A stretch of DNA of 33,696 nt. Origin: Chloroflexota bacterium (lineage in GTDB: Bacteria > Chloroflexota > Dormibacteria > Dormibacterales > Dormibacteraceae). Below the pieces are notes generated by a model. The model was given only the letters and a program-made list of their open reading frames with translations. It was not told the DNA's origin and made no database searches. Position numbers and translations under genes: made by a program. Of this stretch, positions 1 to 7,892 are shown in pieces. The stretch spans positions 12,337 through 46,032 of the forward strand of contig VBHJ01000008.1 of the NCBI GenBank assembly GCA_005887685.1, in the 5' to 3' direction. The number at the start of each line of letters is the position of its first letter. Within the stretch, counting starts at the first letter, position 1.

Positions 1-3000
1 AGTCCCCATAGGGCGTGCGCGCGAGCGGCCAGCGCCTGCGCTCGGCCGCTTATCCGGTCCGCGGGCATCAGCTGCAGGGTCGAGTCGACCAGGCGAAGCA
101 CCTCCTCGAATGCGCCGACCGTGAGCGCGTTGGCCGCGGCCTGGCCGAGGAAGACGGCGGTGCGGAGCGGATCGGCCGCCGTGCCTGCCTGGTAGAGGTG
201 ATAGCCGATCTCCCTCGCGTGCTCCTCCGCGGCTTTGCGGTAGACGCGCTCGAGGGTGTCCGCCACCGCGAGGTGATAGGCCTGGAGGCGCGGCAGCGGA
301 AGCGCGGCGAGCACCCGCTGCCGGACGAGGTCGTGGGCGAAGCGGTACGAGTCTTTGCCGCTCGCGACGAGGAAATGGCCACGCGTGGCTTCGTCCAGCG
401 CATCGCGCAGCTCGTGACCCGAGAGCTCACCGAAGGCCTCCAGCAGCGAGACGTCGAAATCTCGCCCGATCACCGCGGCCGCGACGAGCATCCGCTGCGC
501 CGGCTCGCTCAGGCGCTGGATGCGGCGACCGATGAGGCCGCGCACGCTCTGCGCCAGCTCGAGGTCTTCTTCGGTGTAGCTCGACTGCGCATGTCCGCCC
601 TCCAGCATGCTTTCCGACTCCGACATGTAGAGGAAGGAGTGCTCGACGAAGAGCGGGTTGCCCTCGGTGGCGGCCTGGATGCCAAGCAGCTGGACCGCGG
701 TCAACGGCGTCTCCGACATGCCGGCGACGATTCGTTCCACGCCGTGGTCGGAGATCCTGCCCAGCGCGATCCGCTGCGCGCGACGCCGCCTCAACAGGCG
801 AGAGAGCGCTGTGGCAAACGGCCTGGACGAGTCGAGCTCCGAGTCCCAGTAGGTGCCGAGCATGACCATCCTGCTTCCGTTCACCCTCTCCGCGAGGTCG
901 CGGAGGAGCATGACGGTGGCCTCGTCGGCCCAATGCAAATCGTCGATCACGATCAGCAGAGGCCTGGCGCCCTGAACGCCGGCGAGAAATGCGTGGGTCG
1001 CCTTGAACAGCTGCTCTCGCACCTTGTCGGCGCCGGTTGGCGCCAGGGCCGGCATGCCGCGGACCTTCTGCCGAAGCGCCGGCGCGAGGCTTGCGAGCAG
1101 CGGGCCGTGATGGCCGGCGGCCTCCTGAAGGACTTTGGCGGGAGCTGATGCGACCGCCGCGGCGAGCACGTCGCGGAACGGGCCATACGGTTCTCCATCT
1201 TTCTCGAGACAGCGCCCACCCAGGACGAGCCATCCCTTCGCGGCCGCCTCGCCGGCGACCTCCGAGGCCAGGCGCGACGCCCCGATGCCCGGCGCACCGG
1301 TGAGGAAGACGAGTGACCCATTTCCGGTGGCGGCGCGGTCGAGCACCATGCGGATGTCGAGCCGCTCCTGCTCGCGGTCGACGAATCCGTCGCCCGAGGT
1401 GAGCACCCTCGGCGACTCCTTCACCTCGCCCGGCGTGACCTGGTGCAGTCGCCAGCGGTCGGGGAATCCTTTGAGCTTGTAGCGACCACGGAAATCGAAT
1501 TTCATCTCGGTGATCGGGCCCACGAGCTGGCGGACGATCTCCGAGACGAGAATCTCGCCGCCTTTCGCCTTGCCCGCCACCCGAGCTGCCACGTTGACCG
1601 CCGCGCCGAAGATGTCACCGGCTTCCTCGACCACCTCGCCTGTGTTGAGGCCGATGCGAATGCGCAGCTTGCGCTCAGGATTCTGCTTGCTGTAGTCGGA
1701 AATCGCCTGCTGGATGTCGAGAGCGCATTCGACGCCGTGCCGCGCTGAGCCGAAGCTGATCATGAATCCGTCGCCGAGACCCTTGATCCTGCGGCCGGCG
1801 TGCTGCCCGACCTTCTCGTCGATGATCGTCTCGTATGCCTTCATGATCTCGTGCGAGGCGGTGAAGCCCCGCGTCGAAAGCAGCCGCGTCGACTCTTCGA
1901 CGTCGGTGAACATGATCGTGACGGTGCCTTCCGTCTGGCCGACCGCGAGGCTGCCGATGATCGTCTCCGCGGTGAGCGGCGCGGCGGCGTTGATGGGCTG
2001 GCCGAGTCCTTCGGCAATCTCGCGGAGCAGTCCCTGCGAGGCGCGGAAGCCGGCCTCACCCTGCGGGTATCGCACAGTCTGCAGAAGACCCGCCTCGCCG
2101 GCCAGGCGCAGCTCGCGGCCCGCCGAATCCTTGCTGATCTTGCTGTCTCTCGCGTAATCGCTTGCCTTCAGCTCCGCGCCTTCAAACGCCTCGGTGAGCG
2201 CGTTCGCAAGCCTCAGGCTGAGTCCGCGCCGCGTGATGATGCTCTCGATCACGGCCTGGATCCGGCGCGATGCACCCGCGGGCCCCTGCGCGCCGTCGGT
2301 CGCGCGGATTGTCGGGAGCATGCCGCCAAAGCCGCTCGATGCCGCGGCAAGCTGGCCGAGGGCGGTCGTGGCGCGGGCCATGGCGGTCGCGGCCTCGAGC
2401 GCCTGGCCGGCGTGGGCGTCCTGCTGCGGTGTGTAGTAGACAGGCTGTGGCGTCGGGGCCTCACCGGTGTAGACGGGCGGCGCCGGCGTGGGGTAGACCA
2501 CAGGCGCAACCTGCGGGGGAGCCGGATACGAGACCGGCGCGGGTGGCGGTGGCGCTTCAACGGGTTGCGCCGGCGCCGCGGCCTGGAGGTCGGCCACGGC
2601 CGAACGCGCGGCGTCGATGAGCTTGCGCATCTCTTCCTGCATCTCAGGCGTCTGCGCCGGCGCCGCCTCGGCTTGCACAGGCCCGCCGCTGGTGGGACGG
2701 GAAGCGGGTCGCTCCGAGCTGAAGGGCACGACCACGACCGTGCGGCGCTCGATGCTCTCCGGCTTGCCCTGGCCCGACATGAGCGGGTCTTTGGTGACGG
2801 GCATCATGCTGTCTGACCCCGCCGGGACGTAGCGGGACTTCACCGGGTCGAACAAATCCTGGTTGACCTGGACGCCGTAGAACGCGGCCTTGTCCAGGGC
2901 GGTCGGCACGTAGCCGGTGGCGTTGTACTCGAGCCTGAGGTCGGAGCCCATCCCGAGCAGGAAGATGTCGCGCAGGATCGCGCCGTTGGCGTCGTATCCG

Positions 3001-4604
3001 ACCACCTCCGCGATCTGCGCGACCTTGCGCCGGCCGTCCGGCATGCGGGCCTGGTGCACGATCAGGTTGACGGCGGAGGCGATCTGCGCGCGCACGGCTT
3101 CGAACGGGATGTCGATCGACGCCATCATCACCATCGTCTCCAGGCGAGAGAGCGCGTCGCGCGCCGAGTTGGAGTGGATGGTCGACATCGACCCGTCGTG
3201 GCCGGTGTTCATGGCCTGAAGCATGTCCAGCGCCTCAGCTCCGCGGACCTCACCGACGAGGATGCGGTCCGGGCGCATTCGCAGGCTGTTGCGAAGCAAT
3301 TGCCGGATGGTCAGCTCGCCCTTGCCTTCCACGTTGGGTGGACGGTGCTCGAGCGCGATGACGTGGGGGTGATCGATCTGGAGCTCGGCCGCGTCCTCGA
3401 TGGTGATCACGCGCTGGTTGTGCGGGATGAACCGCGCGACGACGTTGAGCGTGGTGGTCTTGCCCGAGCCGGTGCCACCGGAGACCAGGATGTTCATGCG
3501 CCCGAGCACCGCCGCTTGCAGGAACTCCGCCATCGCGGGGCTGAGGCTTCCCTCGTGCTTGAGGTCCTCGATGCCGAGGACGGCGTCCTTGAACTTGCGG
3601 ATCGTGAGCGCCGGGCCGTGGATCGCGGCGGGACGGATGATCGCGTTGACACGGCTGCCGTCGGGCAGGCGGGCGTCGACCATGGGGTTGAGGCCGTCGA
3701 TGTGGCGGCCGGTCGTCGCCACCATGCGGCGGATCGTCTCCAGCAGCTGGTTCTCGTCCTCGAACCGGACGTCGGCCTTGGTCAGCACACCGCGCCGCTC
3801 GATGAAGATCTCGTCGGGGCTGTTGACCATGATCTCGCTCACGGACCGGTCGTGCAGCAGGCTGTCGAGAGGGCCGTAGCCGACGGCCGCGCGCAGGATG
3901 ATGTCGGCGAGCGCGGACTTCTCCTGCGTGTTGAGCGCGAGGCCGTTCTCGAGCAGGAAGCGGTCCAGGTGCGTGCGCACGGCGCGAGAGAAGGCCAGCG
4001 TGTCGCCGGTCGTCAGGCCGACGTCGCGGACCATCGCCAGGTGATCGCGAAAATCGTTGGCGAGCTTGCTCAGGTCCCTGCCCTGTCTCGCCGCCGCCTC
4101 GAGCACGTCGGACCGCCGCCGCTGCGGGTGGGCGGTCGACGCGGCCGTCGCCGTCCACATGTCGACGAACTGCATCTCCAGGAGGGAGGGTGACGCAGCG
4201 ACGGCGGGGATCACGCGCTGGATCTCCGCGAGACGGATCTTGATGGCGACGCCGTCGCCGACCGGCTGGGCGCCCTGTTCGATGTAGGCCGCGATCCATT
4301 CGCCGTCGCGGAAGCGGAGGATCGCCTTCTGCGCTTTGCTGCTGTCCCCCGGATCGGGCTCGAGTGCCGGGTCGTCGGCTGAGCCGAACACGACGTACTT
4401 GATGTCGCGGCTCGGGACGAAGTGGGCGCGATCCGGGTCGGAAGGCGAATAGATGGCAAAGCCGGCGGTCGTGATCGTGCGGGAGTCCGATTCGCCGTCC
4501 TCGAGCCCGCCGTCCAGGCGGTGGATGACCACCTTGGTGCGCGCCGGCCGCTCAGCGGCGTCGTCAGGCGGCCCGGCGATGGTCTCGATCGTGGTGTCGC
4601 TCAT
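1..4604 (-). CDS. CpaF/TadA-type ATPase fused to class III nucleotide cyclase and STAND/AAA module (3' end beyond window)
   Basis: One frame runs without a stop from the ATG at 4604 to the left edge (at least 1534 codons; checked by translating it). Residues about 1-160 are an uncharacterised N-domain. Residues about 180-590 are a secretion/pilus motor ATPase of the CpaF/TadA family: Walker [10 protein letters not shown] near 376-384, the RILVGEVRG Walker B region near 442-450 and the STIHSNS His box near 470. A Pro-rich linker (about 610-740) precedes a winged-helix-like segment (about 775-855). The class III cyclase follows, with metal Asp901 (MFTDVEES) and Asp945 (KGLGDGF), Lys941, Asp997, and Asn1004 and Arg1008 in VNVAAR. 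It therefore looks active and probably ATP-specific. From about 1090 comes an AAA_16/STAND module of the kind usual after such cyclases, with Walker [13 protein letters not shown] intact near 1217-1228 but the Walker A Lys replaced (GAPGIGAS, 1103-1110). The start overlaps the preceding stop by ATGA. Domain calls are confident; the function of the fusion is inference. Confidence 0.9.
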   Translation of the reverse strand, partial: MSDTTIETIAGPPDDAAERPARTKVVIHRLDGGLEDGESDSRTITTAGFAIYSPSDPDRAHFVPSRDIKYVVFGSADDPALEPDPGDSSKAQKAILRFRDGEWIAAYIEQGAQPVGDGVAIKIRLAEIQRVIPAVAASPSLLEMQFVDMWTATAASTAHPQRRRSDVLEAAARQGRDLSKLANDFRDHLAMVRDVGLTTGDTLAFSRAVRTHLDRFLLENGLALNTQEKSALADIILRAAVGYGPLDSLLHDRSVSEIMVNSPDEIFIERRGVLTKADVRFEDENQLLETIRRMVATTGRHIDGLNPMVDARLPDGSRVNAIIRPAAIHGPALTIRKFKDAVLGIEDLKHEGSLSPAMAEFLQAAVLGRMNILVSGGTGSGKTTTLNVVARFIPHNQRVITIEDAAELQIDHPHVIALEHRPPNVEGKGELTIRQLLRNSLRMRPDRILVGEVRGAEALDMLQAMNTGHDGSMSTIHSNSARDALSRLETMVMMASIDIPFEAVRAQIASAVNLIVHQARMPDGRRKVAQIAEVVGYDANGAILRDIFLLGMGSDLRLEYNATGYVPTALDKAAFYGVQVNQDLFDPVKSRYVPAGSDSMMPVTKDPLMSGQGKPESIERRTVVVVPFSSERPASRPTSGGPVQAEAAPAQTPEMQEEMRKLIDAARSAVADLQAAAPAQPVEAPPPPAPVSYPAPPQVAPVVYPTPAPPVYTGEAPTPQPVYYTPQQDAHAGQALEAATAMARATTALGQLAAASSGFGGMLPTIRATDGAQGPAGASRRIQAVIESIITRRGLSLRLANALTEAFEGAELKASDYARDSKISKDSAGRELRLAGEAGLLQTVRYPQGEAGFRASQGLLREIAEGLGQPINAAAPLTAETIIGSLAVGQTEGTVTIMFTDVEESTRLLSTRGFTASHEIMKAYETIIDEKVGQHAGRRIKGLGDGFMISFGSARHGVECALDIQQAISDYSKQNPERKLRIRIGLNTGEVVEEAGDIFGAAVNVAARVAGKAKGGEILVSEIVRQLVGPITEMKFDFRGRYKLKGFPDRWRLHQVTPGEVKESPRVLTSGDGFVDREQERLDIRMVLDRAATGNGSLVFLTGAPGIGASRLASEVAGEAAAKGWLVLGGRCLEKDGEPYGPFRDVLAAAVASAPAKVLQEAAGHHGPLLASLAPALRQKVRGMPALAPTGADKVREQLFKATHAFLAGVQGARPLLIVIDDLHWADEATVMLLRDLAERVNGSRMVMLGTYWDSELDSSRPFATALSRLLRRRRAQRIALGRISDHGVERIVAGMSETPLTAVQLLGIQAATEGNPLFVEHSFLYMSESESMLEGGHAQSSYTEEDLELAQSVRGLIGRRIQRLSEPAQRMLVAAAVIGRDFDVSLLEAFGELSGHELRDALDEATRGHFLVASGKDSYRFAHDLVRQRVLAALPLPRLQAYHLAVADTLERVYRKAAEEHAREIGYHLYQAGTAADPLRTAVFLGQAAANALTVGAFEEVLRLVDSTLQLMPADRISGRAQALAARAHALWG

Positions 4605-5605
4605 GACACGAATCGCTCCGGTGGCCGGCGGCGGTCGAGCACCCACTTCGAGCCTGGCATCCGCTTGGCGACGCCCTTGACCTCGGACGCGCGGGCGGCC
4701 ACCGCGGCGGCGCTGCTGTAGCTGCCCGGCTCGGCGATGACGATGCCGATCGATACCGACACGAGCGGCGTGCGCAGCATGCTTCCGTTGCGCTCCTCGG
4801 ATTCGATCCAGCCACGGTCGCGGTCGATCGGGTCGTAGAGCGCGACGATCGCCTGGTCGAATCGCTTGGTGATCTCCGTCGCGATCGTCTCCGCGATGCT
4901 CGGCTCCGTGAGGATCACGAAATCGTCGCCGCCGACGTGGCCGGCGAAGTGGTGGTCGGACTGGTTTTCCTCGAGGACCTCGAGGATGATCGTGGCGAGC
5001 GTCTTGATCACGTCGTCGCCGCGCAGGAATCCGTAGTGGTCGTTGTAGCTCTTGAAGGAATCGATGTCGGGGTAGAGCACCGCGAAGCGCTCGCTCTGGG
5101 CGAGCCTGCGGGTGATCTCGCGAAGGATGTCGCTGTTTCCGCTCATGCCGGTGAGCGGGCTGAGCCCGCGCGTCGTGGTGGAGCGGCTCATCACGGCTCG
5201 CAGCCGCGCCACGAGCTCCTCGGGGATGAAGGGCTTGGTCACGTAGTCGTCGGCGCCCGAAAGAAGGTGCTCGACCTTGTCCTTGAGCGAGTCCCTCACG
5301 GTGAGGAAAACGACCGGGATGAGGCGCGTCCGAAAGTCGTCGCGGAGCTCCGACATGACGTGGTCGCCGGTGACGTCCCCGATCATGAGGTCGAGCAGGA
5401 TGATGTCGGGGCGCCACTCGACCGCGGCGTCATGCGCCGCCTGCCCGTCATTGACCGTGATGCACTCAAAGCCCGCGCGCTCGAGCACGCGTTTGACCAG
5501 GCGGAGCACCTGCTCGTCGTCGTCGACGACGAGCGCGATGTCGCGATGGGCCAGCGCCGAGCGCGGCCGCTCGGGTCCCGCGCCCACTCGCCTGGTCACC
5601 GTCAT
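4601..5605 (-). CDS. Response regulator with GGDEF-type output domain
   Basis: 334 residues. An N-terminal CheY-like receiver (about 21-140) has the acidic pocket VVDDD (28-30), phosphoacceptor Asp72 (LLDLM), Thr102 and Lys124 (TKPF). A GGDEF domain (about 150-325) follows, with the first metal Asp in YPDIDSFKSYND (Asp180/Asp182) and an active-site loop GGDDF at 225-229 in place of GGDEF/GGEEF. No RxxD inhibitory site precedes the loop. Known for the family: such proteins make c-di-GMP when phosphorylated. Whether Asp228 supports catalysis is uncertain, so it may be a weak cyclase or a GTP/c-di-GMP sensor. It is cytosolic. Its start overlaps the stop of the DHp-only gene and its stop overlaps the start of the CpaF-cyclase gene (both ATGA), so it is translationally coupled on both sides. 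The natural phosphodonor is probably the neighbouring histidine module. Confidence 0.88.
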   Translation of the reverse strand: MTVTRRVGAGPERPRSALAHRDIALVVDDDEQVLRLVKRVLERAGFECITVNDGQAAHDAAVEWRPDIILLDLMIGDVTGDHVMSELRDDFRTRLIPVVFLTVRDSLKDKVEHLLSGADDYVTKPFIPEELVARLRAVMSRSTTTRGLSPLTGMSGNSDILREITRRLAQSERFAVLYPDIDSFKSYNDHYGFLRGDDVIKTLATIILEVLEENQSDHHFAGHVGGDDFVILTEPSIAETIATEITKRFDQAIVALYDPIDRDRGWIESEERNGSMLRTPLVSVSIGIVIAEPGSYSSAAAVAARASEVKGVAKRMPGSKWVLDRRRPPERFVS

Positions 5606-5841
5606 GCGGTCGGCCTTGCCTGCCGCGGCAGCTTTTCCGTGAGTGCGATGGCTCTTTCAGCCGCCGCCTTGACTTCAGCGATGTCGGCCCGAATCGCTTC
5701 CGGGTCGTTGAGCTCCTCGCCGATGAGCTCGCTGTAATTCACGATCACCGCGAGCAGGTTGCGGAAGTCGTGGATGAGCACGCGACCTGGATCCTCCATG
5801 TGCTCGCCGTCCTGGCTCAAAGCCGTTTCACCAGCCGCCAC
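5602..5841 (-). CDS. Stand-alone histidine kinase dimerisation (DHp/HisKA-like) protein without ATPase domain
   Basis: A short protein of 79 residues from GTG at 5841, or 65 from ATG at 5799. The core HDFRNLLAVIVNYSELI matches the H-box of histidine kinases of the HDFNNLL type, with the phosphorylatable His ten residues into the ATG version. A second helix (EVKAAAERAIALTEKL) completes a DHp-like helical hairpin. No catalytic ATPase domain follows; the frame stops at 5602 inside the start of the receiver-GGDEF gene. The GTG start overlaps the upstream HATPase gene by 25 bp, whereas the ATG start lies 18 bp after that stop. I favour the ATG but cannot exclude the GTG. Context suggests a phosphotransfer protein or one half of a split kinase acting with the preceding RsbW-like ATPase and passing phosphate to the receiver encoded next. 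That role is inference. Confidence 0.72.
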   Translation of the reverse strand: MAAGETALSQDGEHMEDPGRVLIHDFRNLLAVIVNYSELIGEELNDPEAIRADIAEVKAAAERAIALTEKLPRQARPTA

Positions 5842-6233
5842 CGGTTGACGTCTCCATCGCGTCGGTAGCCAAGCTCGTCGAGCAGCGAGCGCGCCATGGC
5901 GAGGCCGCGGCCTCTCTCGCTTTCATGCGCGGGCATCTCTCGCTTGAGATGCTCGTGAACGGGCGCGCCTGAATCGGTGAGCGAAGCCTCGACCACCCCG
6001 CCTTCGAAGCGAAGCACGTAGTCGACGGGCATTTCGGTGCCAGGTGGGCGTCCATGGGTGAGCACGTTGCTCCCGATCTCGCCAAGCGCCGTCTCGAAGA
6101 GCATGAGTGGCCGGTCGTCCACCGTGCGGCCCATTGCCTGGCGAAGACGCTCGACTGACGTGTGCAGGACCTCGAGTCCCTCATCAAGTTCGATGAACCT
6201 GGCTCGGAATTCAAATGGCTGCTTGCTCCCCAC
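5817..6233 (-). CDS. RsbW/SpoIIAB-like HATPase (anti-sigma factor kinase family)
   Basis: 138 residues of the HATPase_c_2 type. The N-box is ETALGEIGSNVLTHG (Glu52, Asn56), the G1 box LTDSGAP contains Asp87, and the G2 box SERGRGLAMARSLLDEL lies at 105-119, followed by the usual strand ending in WRLVKRL. Length matches the family. Known for the family: it binds and inhibits a sigma factor or other target and phosphorylates a STAS antagonist on Ser. The start is GTG at 6233, three bases after the STAS gene stop. No sigma factor gene is adjacent, so its target is unknown. It could be a second partner (for example the DHp protein encoded next), an unlinked sigma factor, or the large ATPase-cyclase of the same operon. 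Confidence 0.87.
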   Translation of the reverse strand: MGSKQPFEFRARFIELDEGLEVLHTSVERLRQAMGRTVDDRPLMLFETALGEIGSNVLTHGRPPGTEMPVDYVLRFEGGVVEASLTDSGAPVHEHLKREMPAHESERGRGLAMARSLLDELGYRRDGDVNRWRLVKRL

Positions 6234-6236
6234 GGC

Positions 6237-6578
6237 TTAAAAGCCGGTGAGGGCTTCCTCGACAGTCGCGTAATAAGGAAACACGCGGTCGAGGGTGGTG
6301 AGCTCGAGCACCACTCTCACCTGCTGGTTGGGGGCGGCCAGCCGCAGGTCGCCCTGGCTGCCGCGGATCTGCTTCAGGGCCGAGATCACCGAGCCCAGCC
6401 CTGTGGAGTCGACAAAGCTGATGCCCTCCATGTCGATGACCACCCGCGACGACCCGTTCTTGGCCGCTTCGGAGACCGCGTCCTTCAATGCCGGCGCGCC
6501 GGCAACGTCGAGGCGGCCGGTGGCGGCGAGCACGATGATGCCGCCATCCGTCTGGCGGGTTTGGACGTCGAGAGCCAC
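6237..6578 (-). CDS. STAS-domain anti-sigma factor antagonist
   Basis: 113 residues, a single STAS domain of the SpoIIAA/RsbV family. The signature VIDMEGISFVDSTGLGSVIS holds the phosphorylatable Ser58 in DSTGL. Known role: unphosphorylated, it sequesters the RsbW-type kinase and frees that kinase's target; the kinase inactivates it at Ser58 and a PP2C phosphatase reactivates it. The start is GTG at 6578. It is first in a five-gene minus-strand operon, three bases ahead of the RsbW-like gene. It is divergent across 60 bp from a receiver-SpoIIE phosphatase, which is the expected enzyme to dephosphorylate it. No convincing promoter was recognised in the 60-bp gap. Confidence 0.92.
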   Translation of the reverse strand: MALDVQTRQTDGGIIVLAATGRLDVAGAPALKDAVSEAAKNGSSRVVIDMEGISFVDSTGLGSVISALKQIRGSQGDLRLAAPNQQVRVVLELTTLDRVFPYYATVEEALTGF

Positions 6579-6638
6579 AGCCGGAAGAGCATATGGCAGA
6601 AAGCGAGGACTTTAGCCCCGATAGCCTCTCTACACTGC

Positions 6639-7778
6639 ATGGCCTTGGCAGGCTCCAAAGTCACGGAACGAGTGCTCGTGGTGGACGACGACGAACCTCT
6701 GGCCCGGGTGATGGCGCGCACCCTGCGGAGCCGTGGGTTTGAATGCGACGTGGCCCTGACCGCCGCCGAGGCCCGGGGCCTCTTCGAGACCGGCGATTAC
6801 GCGGTCGCCCTGCTCGACGTCCGGCTTCCGGACGAGTCCGGCTACGGCTTGCTCGAGGAGCTCCGCTCGACCCGGCCCGACACCGCCGTGGTGATGATCT
6901 CCGGGGTGGACGATGCTGAGCTCGGCAAGGCCGCGCTCGAGCATGGGGCGTTCGCGTACCACGTCAAGCCGGTGGGCGCCACCCAGCTCTACCTTCTTGT
7001 TGTCAACAACCTGCGGCGGCGCAGCCTCGAGCTCGACAACCGGGCCAACCTCGATCGTCTCGAGGGCCTGGTCGCGGAGCGCATGGAGCAGATGCAGCGC
7101 GCAGCCGAGCTCCAGGCCGGCATGCTGCCCGTGTCGCCGTTCAAGGAGAACGGATTCGAAGTCGCGGCTCACCTCATCGCGGCACGAGAGATCAGCGGCG
7201 ACTTCTACGACTGGTACCGCGCGGGCGGAGACCGCATCGCCGTGACGCTTGGCGATGTGATGGGCAAGGGGCTGCCCGCGTCACTGATGATGGCCACCGC
7301 CCGCGCGGCGCTACGCGGTGTGGCCGGCGTTGCGCCGCTCGAGGCGGGCGTCAGGCAGGCCGCTGACGTGATGTCGGCGGCCCTCGAGGTCAACCACGCG
7401 TATGTCACTGTCTTCCACTGCACGTTCGATCCGCGAACGGGGCAGCTCGACTACGTCGATGCGGGGCATGGCCACGCGCGGTTGCTTCGCGGAGCAAAGG
7501 GACAGGAGCTGCTGCCGCATCGCAGCGCTCCCATCGGCATCTTTCCCGACACGCAGTTCGTGGCGGGGAGCGTGTCGCTCGAGCCGGGCGACTCGCTGGT
7601 GGTCTTTTCGGACGGCTTGCTCGACCTGCGGCCGGATCTGGCGACGAAGGAGGTGCAGCTTCCCTACGAAGCGCGCCGCGCGGGCACCGCGCAGGAGATG
7701 GTCGACATCCTGGCCCACGGCGGGCGGGACAAGGAGCTGTTCGACGACGTGACGGTGCTCGCCCTGAGGCGGCTCTAG
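6639..7778 (+). CDS. Response regulator with SpoIIE/RsbU-type PP2C phosphatase output
   Basis: 379 residues from ATG at 6639; the frame is open further upstream but that part lies over the STAS gene and looks non-coding. The receiver (about 10-125) has VVDDDE (Asp16-18), phosphoacceptor Asp60 (LLDVR), Ser88 and Lys110. A helical linker (about 130-160) leads to a PP2C domain of the SpoIIE type, with metal-binding Asp188 (ISGDFYDW), Asp206/Gly209 (LGDVMGKG), SDGLLD and a C-terminal DDVT. Known role of this architecture (RsbU/RssB-like): phosphorylation of the receiver switches the phosphatase that dephosphorylates STAS antagonists. The obvious substrate is the divergent STAS protein. It is cytosolic and the domain set looks complete. 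Confidence 0.93.
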   Translation: MALAGSKVTERVLVVDDDEPLARVMARTLRSRGFECDVALTAAEARGLFETGDYAVALLDVRLPDESGYGLLEELRSTRPDTAVVMISGVDDAELGKAALEHGAFAYHVKPVGATQLYLLVVNNLRRRSLELDNRANLDRLEGLVAERMEQMQRAAELQAGMLPVSPFKENGFEVAAHLIAAREISGDFYDWYRAGGDRIAVTLGDVMGKGLPASLMMATARAALRGVAGVAPLEAGVRQAADVMSAALEVNHAYVTVFHCTFDPRTGQLDYVDAGHGHARLLRGAKGQELLPHRSAPIGIFPDTQFVAGSVSLEPGDSLVVFSDGLLDLRPDLATKEVQLPYEARRAGTAQEMVDILAHGGRDKELFDDVTVLALRRL

Positions 7779-7790
7779 AGGGACCCCTTT

Positions 7791-7853
7791 CCCGGATAGT
7801 CCGGACTAACCGGGTCGGGGACGATCGGTGGGTGCGGATAGTCCGGACTAACC
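7791..7853. repeat. Pair of 18-bp palindromes in a convergent gap
   Basis: Two identical copies of GGATAGTCCGGACTAACC lie at 7794-7811 and 7836-7853, 42 bp apart start to start (four DNA turns). Each is a near-perfect inverted repeat around TCCGGA (one mismatched pair), and copy 1 is flanked by CCC and GGG. The pair sits 15 bp after the stop of the receiver-SpoIIE gene, between convergent genes. The same motif recurs at 26582-26645. As RNA each copy could form a 7-10 bp stem with a CCGG tetraloop, but there is no T-run. Confidence 0.9.
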
Positions 7854-7864
7854 GAGGTGCCCAC

Positions 7865-7892
7865 CCCTTCCCGGCCCTTCCCGGCCCTTCCC
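7865..7892. repeat. Short tandem repeat, 10-bp unit
   Basis: The unit CCCTTCCCGG is repeated 2.8 times immediately before the stop codon (read on the minus strand) of the hybrid kinase gene. It is non-coding and pyrimidine-rich on the plus strand. It may be a low-complexity expansion or part of the 3' untranslated region; no function is evident. Confidence 0.75.

Noticed and set aside
15-1148. Long plus-strand open frame (377 codons) opposite the STAND module
   Set aside because: Arg/Asp/Glu/His-rich composition without a recognisable motif; it is the antisense shadow of a GC-rich gene whose minus-strand frame has clear Walker B and GNPLFVEH-type motifs.
3054-4193. Plus-strand frame of 379 codons opposite the CpaF domain
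   Set aside because: Low-complexity Arg/Val/Asp-rich shadow; the minus strand encodes all the conserved ATPase motifs.
6162-6638. Upstream extension of the receiver-SpoIIE frame
   Set aside because: It lies across the STAS gene and reads as non-coding; the receiver fold begins just after ATG 6639.
7865-7892. CCCTTCCCGG tandem units considered as a CRISPR-like array
   Set aside because: Units are 10 bp with no spacers; simple tandem repeat.
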